Assembly (NCBI GenBank): GCA_039707465.1
Contig: CM077644.1
Span: 96,577,375-96,641,374 of the forward strand
Length of the DNA: 64,000 nt
Origin: Rhabdophis nuchalis
Taxonomy: Eukaryota > Chordata > Lepidosauria > Squamata > Natricidae
Direction of reading: 5' to 3'
Shown here in pieces: positions 57,016 through 64,000 of this stretch (its first letter is position 1; each line of letters starts with the position of its first letter). Both the position numbers and the translations under genes were made by a program. Below the pieces are notes generated by a model, which made no database searches, had not been told where the DNA came from, and saw only the letters and a program-made list of their open reading frames with translations.

Positions 57016-57585
57016 ACTTTTGAAATTTTGTCAAGGAGGTCACACGTTGGGGTCAGGGTTTTTTTTTAGATTGATAAGTCATATATTGCTGCAGTCCTTG
57101 ACCTTTACATACACAAGTACCATCAACAATATGCCTTGTTGCAAATTACTGCTTTATCTCCTTTTTATATATAGGCACTCCTCATTTAGTGACCATAATT
57201 AGGACTGGCAACATAGTCATTAAGTAAAGCAGTTCCTAAGTGAAACCATAACTCTGCTATAATCTTACTTCAGCTTTCCTTTGCTTTACAAAGGTGCCAT
57301 AACTGTGAATGGTTGCTAAATGAGGCAGTTGCTAAAAGTGGATTATCTGTATATTATGCTTTTATTTTTTGTTTTTTAATGTACTATATTGCATTTCATT
57401 GCAAAAATGACATTTTGGTTATGAAATTAATTAATGGATCAACTGACTTTTATCAACAACATTTTATTATGACAGTCTTAGACCAACGACTAGAACAAGC
57501 AAAAGAACTCAGTATATACCAGTATACACTTAAAACGTCTAGTATAAAATAATAAATAACAACTAAAATCTATAATAAAATCTAG
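57016..57585 (+). other. Probable 3' UTR with poly(A) signals
   Basis: AATAAA occurs at 57551-57556 and 57574-57579, about 540-560 bp past the stop. A short TIR element (57172-57350) lies inside. No transcript evidence is available. Confidence 0.4.
57172..57350. mobile_element. TIR element, family A, short form
   Basis: ataggcactcctcatttagtg start and gctaaaagtggattatctgta end. Confidence 0.65.
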
Positions 57586-59827
57586 TGCCAATTATACATG
57601 CTCTAACTATACGATAGTTGCAATCCCTAAACTGTGTAACCTGTTGTAGGCTCAAAGCTAAAAGGGAAGTTACTAAGCAGTGTTAAGGGTTTGCCACAAT
57701 TGTTATATAACATTGCTATAGTAGAGAAGACACGTTTACCATGAATCCCCAGTGCTCCTGCGCAGAATCTGGCCGCCTACGCTGTAGTTATGGACTGTTC
57801 ATCCTTAAGCAGCCACGAGATAGGTAGTGTCGGATCAAAGCCTGCAGTTTACTTAAGACTGTTGATATATTTGGAAATAACATAATATACTGAAAATTAT
57901 ATAGACTGAGATAGTTCATTAGTCCCTACCATTGACCCAAATTTTGGCAATACTGTACATTTTAGTTATTGTATCATTGATTAAGGTACACCCTTGCAGC
58001 ATTATCTAGAAGTTTCTTCATCATAAAAAGAAAGAGAATTATGGGAAAATCTGTAATAATTTTAAAGGAATACTGTAAAAATCAACTATTTTCTACTCTT
58101 AATAAATATGTGAACCTAAATAGCAGGAATCTTCTGCAACTGTTTTCTTTGCTTCAATCATGTTAATCAATATAAATTCAAGGCAACAATAACATCTATG
58201 TACTATTAAAACTCTCATATTTGTAACTTTTAACTGGACAAAATACTGCACCATTTTAGGGCAAAACATTTTGAACCTCGAATAGTACCCCAAATAGACT
58301 TACTTGCCAAATGCATCCAAAATCTGGAACTCACGACTCCTATGGAAATGAAATTTGGCAAAAGTTATAAAACATTTTATGACATAAAATTATCATACAT
58401 TTTATGATACAAATTTTCATAAAATATTCCCATGGTGAGCTCCTAATGGTTGACTGTGCTATGCAGATACAACTCTGAATTAGCTCCTTGAATTTTTAAA
58501 AAACTTTTCTAGTGAAGGCAATATGAAGTAATGCCATTATTGAAGGCATGGAGGAATTTGGTGAAGCAATATCTGTGAAATGATAACCCAATGGGCCACG
58601 GGATGATTAGTTATAATATGGTCCACATAGAGGGGTTGCAAAAAAAATCAAGATGCCTAGTGCAACCGTACAATTGTGATGGTTGTTAAAACAGATTATG
58701 GTATCAATTTTATGAATCATAACCATCATGTTGGTTCCTCCCTCCCCCCCCCCCCCCCGGCTATTTATTTCGATCTTTCTTGCCCAATCAACTCTTTGGA
58801 AGCAAATACAAATAATAAAGAATCGCATTTGTTTTGTTGCAACAACATGGAAGAACTCTTTGAGCAAGGTAAAAGTGAGTGCTTAATGTAATATTCACCC
58901 TACTTCAAGAGGCTGTTCGGGTTCTCGTAATTCTAAAGATCTTGGGTTCAGATAATTTGGAAAAAAATGCTTTTAATCTATTATCTATTTAATCTATTAT
59001 CTCATGCTCCTTGGGGTTATCCGACAACATTTGCTAAATTTGCCATTTGCTTATCTTCTGATGGCCCAGAACCAAACTTCTCTGTAGATAACTCCAGTCC
59101 TGTAAGATCCCCTCCCTGCTAAACTGGCAGGTCTAAGGTTTTTGCTGGCATTTCAAAGCCCGTACAAACATGATTTTTTGGTAAAATTAGTTATTTTAAT
59201 CATTTTAAATATCTCAGCCTTTGATGTTTGTATTCTTTTGTAAGCTGCCAAGAGATCTTGATAGTCAATAATAGGAAGAGTTTAATAAATAAATAAATGA
59301 AACCAAGATACATTCTTTAAGAGACCTTCAAGTAAGGAAACAAAAAGTCCAATTCTAAAAAAACATTTCTTTAAAAAAAATATTTTTTAGAAAAGTAATA
59401 CCACTCCACTATCCTCTACTTTTTGTTATCAGAATTATTGAGCTGGAAGACGTAAGAATAACAATATGTATTAACAGCAGTTTAAGAACAATATGTAGCC
59501 TGCTTGCATAGGCTTTATAAGAGTATATTTCCAATGAGAAATAATGTACAGATGCCAAATGCAATGATGATAATCTAAATTAAATAACTTGTGTTGCCTT
59601 TTACATAAATATAGTTTTCTGCAGTAGCTCAGCATGCTTGTATTTGCATAAGGCTATTTTTATAGGGAAAGCATATTTTATAGGGATGATAATTTGTGAA
59701 TGATCTAAGTATGGTTAGATGAGAAGGGGTGGGATGGGATGCAATCCCTCTTGTTTTCAAGCAGATTTGTCATGCAATTTCTGTTTAGATAGTCATTATT
59801 AAACTTCTGCTAACCATCTTAAAACTG
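57586..59827. other. Intergenic, little recognised
   Basis: A C-run at 58740-58758 and a LINE-tail-like fragment at about 59130-59300 (ttgtaagctgcc then aataaataaa). No gene seen. Confidence 0.35.
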
Positions 59828-59869
59828 GTCTAACAGTCAATGCTTAAAACTAAGCATTGACTGTTAGAC
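59828..59869. repeat. Perfect 19-bp hairpin
   Basis: Arms 59828-59846 and 59851-59869 are exact inverse copies with a 4-nt loop. Confidence 0.95.
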
Positions 59870-60740
59870 TACAGAACCATAACAGAGTGTTTTATAGGGC
59901 CAGTGTTACTCACACCACACAAACCCTGAGTGGAAACAGTAAATTGCTAAACATATAAAAAGGAATTGTCAGGGCATTTTAAAAGTATAATTTCAAAGGT
60001 TCAGTCCACAAAAACAACACAAAAGCTCAGTGTATGTTTAGCATTCAAATCCTAAATGTACTTAGAAACAATTGGCATGCAGGAATGTCCTCCTCCTCCT
60101 CCTCCTTTTCTTCATCCTACCTTTATAACATGCTAATGCTTTTGCCTCCTATTTATATATGTGCATCAAAGGGTCAAAGATTGTGCAAAGCAAGTTTGCA
60201 TATATAAAAACTGCCATTGCATGATTGTGAATATATTCTGGGCATTTGAAATAATAAAGCATATTGTCAATAGTACTCGTGTGGATCTGTTTTACTTAAA
60301 AAACAAGAAGTCTGAAAACAGGTTTGTTCAACATAGTCTCATATGGCCAAACTAGCTTTTCTTGTTCACCACTCCAAATAATTGCATAAGACATAGGGTG
60401 GGTCATTTTTCTCTTTTTCCTGGATTGCAGTGTTTTTAAATGCAACCTATTATCTCTTTCTACAACGAAGGTGGCATCTTAAATTATTTTCTTGTAGAAA
60501 ACATTTAAACTGCCATGCTACCAAGGGAGACCCACAATAAACCACAGAATTTACACATCATACAGAATTTCATATCAATATCTATTCTGAAATTTCTCTT
60601 AGCTAATTAGATGTAAATGTTTCAAAAGGTGTTTTGGGGTTCATAATTTAATGTACAGTATTGCCCCATACCTTCACAAGTCATCAGAGTAACATGAGTA
60701 AATGATACTTGTATAAAATATAATGCCAAGAAAATCAGAT
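59870..60740. other. Intergenic, nothing recognised
   Basis: No gene or clear repeat; a short CTC-run at 60090-60110. Confidence 0.35.
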
Positions 60741-61590
60741 AAGTCTTATCATTGGAAAGGACCATTCAGACTACCGAATCCAGCTTCTTAACCAGTGCAA
60801 ATGAAAGCATCCCAGAGAAATGGCTATTTAGTCCAATTCATCAAAGGGAAATTCATTGTGTGTCTGGGTAATTGATTTCTCTGGCAAACACTTGTCAGAA
60901 GGGCTTTTCCCCTAACTTGAAACACCATTTGTCTTCCTGTAACTTGCATTCATATTTCTTCAAAATGAGAACAGGAGTTGATTTTCTTTACATGATATTC
61001 TTTCCGGTATTTGAAGAGGGCTGTCATATTCCCCACATCCATCTACTCTCAAAGCTAAATATACCCAGCTCCTTCAATATATAGGTCTTAAATCCATGAA
61101 ACTAAGAAATTGAGTTTCTTAGAGAAAAAAGAAACTATGGAACATATCATTGCCCTTCCAATCTGCTTCTTGCAATCCTTTTAAAGATGTAGTACTCAGA
61201 AATTGATTCATTCCTTGGGGTTGGGAGTATGGAAAGTGATTGTTCTTTGATAGAAAGATCAATTCCCATGACTTGGAAATTATACTTTTATCGATGCAGT
61301 TTAAATTGCTTTCCATTTTCTACAGTCAGAGCACATGATGCCTCATATTCACCTCTTATTCCAATATATTTTTCACATTACATGGGCACTCTAAGTATCC
61401 TACATTCCAAAAACTTTGGATCTGTTGCGTGCTTCCAAAGTGAAGAACTTTGTATTTCTGTTAAATAAAACTCATTCCATTACTTTTAGGACCATGTTCT
61501 ACAACCCATCAAGAGTGTTTTGAAATGCATTTGTTTTCTAGGACATTAGCTATTTTCCAATTCTGTGTCATCCATAAACCAGATAACTAT
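60741..61590 (-). mobile_element. Ancient CR1/L3-type LINE relic
   Basis: ggaaaggaccattcagacta, gagggctgtcatattcccca and actctaagtatcctac fall in the order of CR1 3' sequence, highly diverged. Confidence 0.55.
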
Positions 61591-62440
61591 TCCCTCCCCT
61601 TTCTCTGGGAAGTGAAATGAGGGAATGAAATCACCAACCACTCCGTGATAAGAAATGGATCTCTTTGATGCCATAAGAACTGGCAAGAAAAAAACCAAAC
61701 CTTTTCTCTTCCTACTTCTCCTGCCATCCAAGGCTTGACAAAAGAAATGACATTTGGTACAATGGCAGGCTTGACACTTCTGTTAAAAAGCAAATTGCCC
61801 TGATTTTCAGAGGACAGGGGTTGCTAAAGGAAGGGCATGCTTACAGCATCCTAAGCAGCAGCAAAAACCCTGCACCTCAGTGTACCTCAGTATGATTTAC
61901 AGCAGATATACTATTTGATGGAATTTACAGAAACAAAAAAACTGACCATTTGAAGTGGAGTAAGAAATGACACGCAGAGCTTCCTTTATAGGTCAAGGAA
62001 AGATTGAAAGACCTGAAAGATGACACCAATGACTAATTCAGATTACAACAATTGCAGCTTTAGAAAATTATTTCCGGATAATCCCTATAGGATTGTGCCA
62101 CTAACTGCAATCCAACTGAACATGTACAGTAAGAAAAAACAGCATGTTAAGTTGACAAACTACTAATATCGTCTTAGTAGTAATAAACAACTATGTGAGA
62201 GCAGATAGTTTTAGATAGAAGAGATTTGCCATTCACAAATTATCACTCTAAATCTCCGGAGGGAGGGGGGGGTGTCTCCCAAGTTTTCCCTAAGGCATCA
62301 AAAACAAAAGCAGGACATAAGGAAGACTTCTTTCTTTATATGAATTCATTCACCTTTCTGTGAAAAGCTGTAAAATGCACATATAAGTTAACAATGGCCC
62401 TGCAACAGGAACAGGTTTAAGAAACAGTTAGTGGGCATCT
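61591..62440. other. Intergenic, nothing recognised
   Basis: No gene or repeat recognised. Confidence 0.35.
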
Positions 62441-62445
62441 TAAGG

Positions 62446-62446
62446 G

Positions 62447-62477
<31 letters not shown>

Positions 62478-62490
62478 GGAGAGAGGGAGT
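62446..62490. repeat. (GT)n(GA)n microsatellite
   Basis: gtgtgtgtgtgtg then gagagagagagag. Confidence 0.9.
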
Positions 62491-62589
62491 GTGTAGGGGC
62501 TCCCACAAAGGAATGTATTTTAACAATTGGCAAGTGGAGACAGAGAAAAAGAGAAGTGGAGGAGAGAGAGAGATTGCATCAATCGTTGA

Positions 62590-63450
62590 GCCAATCTTTT
62601 CGGATGTTGCCGTTCTCCTTTTCTGCCAGCCCCGCCGGTCTCTACTCTTCCAGGACGCTCCCTGCGCTGCCTCTCCCGCTACGGAGCGTCTTTCCCAGCG
62701 CCTCCTAGGAGACTGGCAACGCGGGGGTGAAAAAGCCGCGGGCCTGGGAACCGAGCGGGCGGAGCCGCGGCTGCAGCCGGAGTAGTGACGGGGCGGCACC
62801 GGGGAAAAAGAAGCACCCGGAAGGGAAGCGTGCCAGGCTCCCAGCGCGGCAGGTGAGAGTCGGGAGAAGAGACCCGGGAGGGCTAAAGCGGAAACAGGGG
62901 GATTGCTAAGCAAGGAGGGCAGGTCCGCAAGCTGGGAACTATACAAGGCGCGAGCGGACAGGAAGGAGGCGGCTGGGAGGATCTGGTCGGATGGATGCAG
63001 CTTAGGTTGAAGCAAGGCAGAACCTGAAGGCGGGTAGCGAGGGATGGGAGGCAGGGTAACCCTCCCCACGGCGGGCAAAAGTGGAGAGATGGCAGGGTAG
63101 GATTGCACTAGCACTCGCACTCGCCTCGCCAGCGCCTTAAAGCTGCTGCTTCGTACCGAGGCTGATAAACATCTGCAGCTAAAACCTCCTTCGGAGAACG
63201 CGTCCCTGAGGATGTGCGGAGTGCCATTCCTTCAAAGTTAAGGCAGCTGGGTCGCCTTTCCCTTTGGGACTGGGATGGGGTTCACTGATTTGTGGAGAGC
63301 TCTGCTCCCTTCTCGGACACGCTCTTGGTAGCCAAGGCTTGCTGTCGATGGATTCTGCGGTCGAGTAAATGAATGAAAGCGTCTGTTCCCGGAGCTTGCA
63401 CAGAGTGCTTATTGCCTCGTCTTGCTAAGCGGGTGGTGCGTAATCCTTGA
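62590..63450. promoter_or_regulatory. CpG-rich promoter-like segment
   Basis: This is the only CpG-dense stretch in the window, with clusters such as cgggcggagccgcggctgc at 62754-62780. No TATA box stands out. It suggests a CpG-island promoter of a gene running out of the window. Confidence 0.7.
62700..62852 (+). other. Candidate first exon of a downstream gene
   Basis: GC-rich sequence ending in gcgcggcag before the donor gtgagagt at 62853. Probably 5' UTR; the 5' boundary is unknown. An alternative first exon could end at 63649 (gaaag before gtgagttg), with an ATG at 63630 giving MRDYSE before the intron. Confidence 0.45.
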
Positions 63451-63659
63451 GGCGTGAAGCTTCACAAAGCTTGCAGCTTAGTTTTTTTATATTAAAAAAA
63501 ATCTCTTAACTATAGCAATTAAACGCGAAAACTTGCAGAACGAGGAAAACAACATATGTTAATGGCAGGAAGTGACTCAGGCAGGAGCGAAGGGATTAAG
63601 GAACAATAGCTTTGGGGACAAGAAGCAGGATGCGCGACTATTCCGAAAGGTGAGTTGCA

Positions 63660-64000
63660 GTGCAGTGGACATGGTAAAAAATCAATGTAGATAAATATAT
63701 GAGGCAGTATAGATCAATGATACCCAAAACAAGGACTATCTGACCAAATGTATGCATGTGTCCACTCCAGCCATACAGATTTCACTCATTTGCTTGCTTG
63801 CATACAAACAAATGTTGCTTGAATGTAAGCAAGTTTTTATAGTATGGACTACTACTTTGGAATACAATGGGAATACAATGTATTGACAAAGGAACAGAAA
63901 AATGAAAAGGTAGGTTAACCTTATTATTAAATAAAAAAATCCGGTGACTTTCCTGTATAAATGAATGTTGATCATTCATTATAGTACATTCAAAGCACAA
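63660..64000. other. Probable intron of the downstream gene
   Basis: AT-rich sequence after the second donor; nothing recognised. Confidence 0.3.

Noticed and set aside
62440..63120. 226-codon minus-strand frame
   Set aside because: Open because of high GC in the CpG island and GT/GA repeats; biased composition, no domain.

Overview
The window reads as squamate reptile DNA, most likely snake. It is AT-rich and intron-rich, and it is full of lineage-typical repeats: Sauria-type SINEs, L2 and CR1 LINE 3' ends, 8-bp-TSD hAT-type MITEs, one abundant TIR element, and long microsatellites. There is no prokaryotic-style gene content. Nearly all listed open reading frames are chance frames or transposon debris.

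The main content is one plus-strand, multi-exon gene that fills about 0.9-57.0 kb. I can place 43 exons by splice-site consensus. Forty-one are 27-78 bp mini-exons or the final exon, and two are long (153 and 330 bp). Every internal exon is a multiple of three and every intron is phase 0, so the concatenation stays open for 755 codons to a TGA at 57013-57015. The start codon and any signal-peptide exon lie upstream of the window. The protein is low-complexity Gly/Ser/Gln/Tyr-rich. It runs: a Cys-bearing N-terminal part (E1-E8); block A of near-identical [11 protein letters not shown] modules (E9-E17); a Cys/basic insert with two furin-like sites around a cationic peptide (E18-E20); an acidic linker with a CxC module (E21-E25); block B with poly-Ser runs (E26-E36); a second CxC module (E37); a long Q-Y-G-G repeat exon (E38-E39); and a tail ending in a hydrophobic C-terminus (E40-E43). 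I do not recognise the gene with confidence. A secreted epidermal, dermokine-like or SCPP-like structural protein is the best guess, and it is only a guess.

The gene has grown by tandem duplication of exon-plus-intron units. There is a very young array at 14-17 kb with 432-bp units, and an older one at about 38-47 kb. It also shrinks: at least five dead exon copies remain in its introns, and the distal part of the longest exon is frameshifted.

The introns hold layered transposons. They include three hAT elements stacked at one CTCTAGAG target (40.7-41.4 kb), foldback elements with 8-bp duplications, a decayed Ty3/gypsy element (22.6-25.6 kb), an L2 LINE with reverse transcriptase (54.9-56.6 kb, minus), a CR1 (28.9-29.5 kb, minus), and a minus-strand processed-pseudogene-like relic of a membrane protein (13.6-14.0 kb). 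From 57.0 to 62.4 kb is intergenic sequence with old repeats. At 62.6-63.4 kb a CpG-rich segment with good splice donors looks like the promoter and first exon(s) of another gene that continues past the window.
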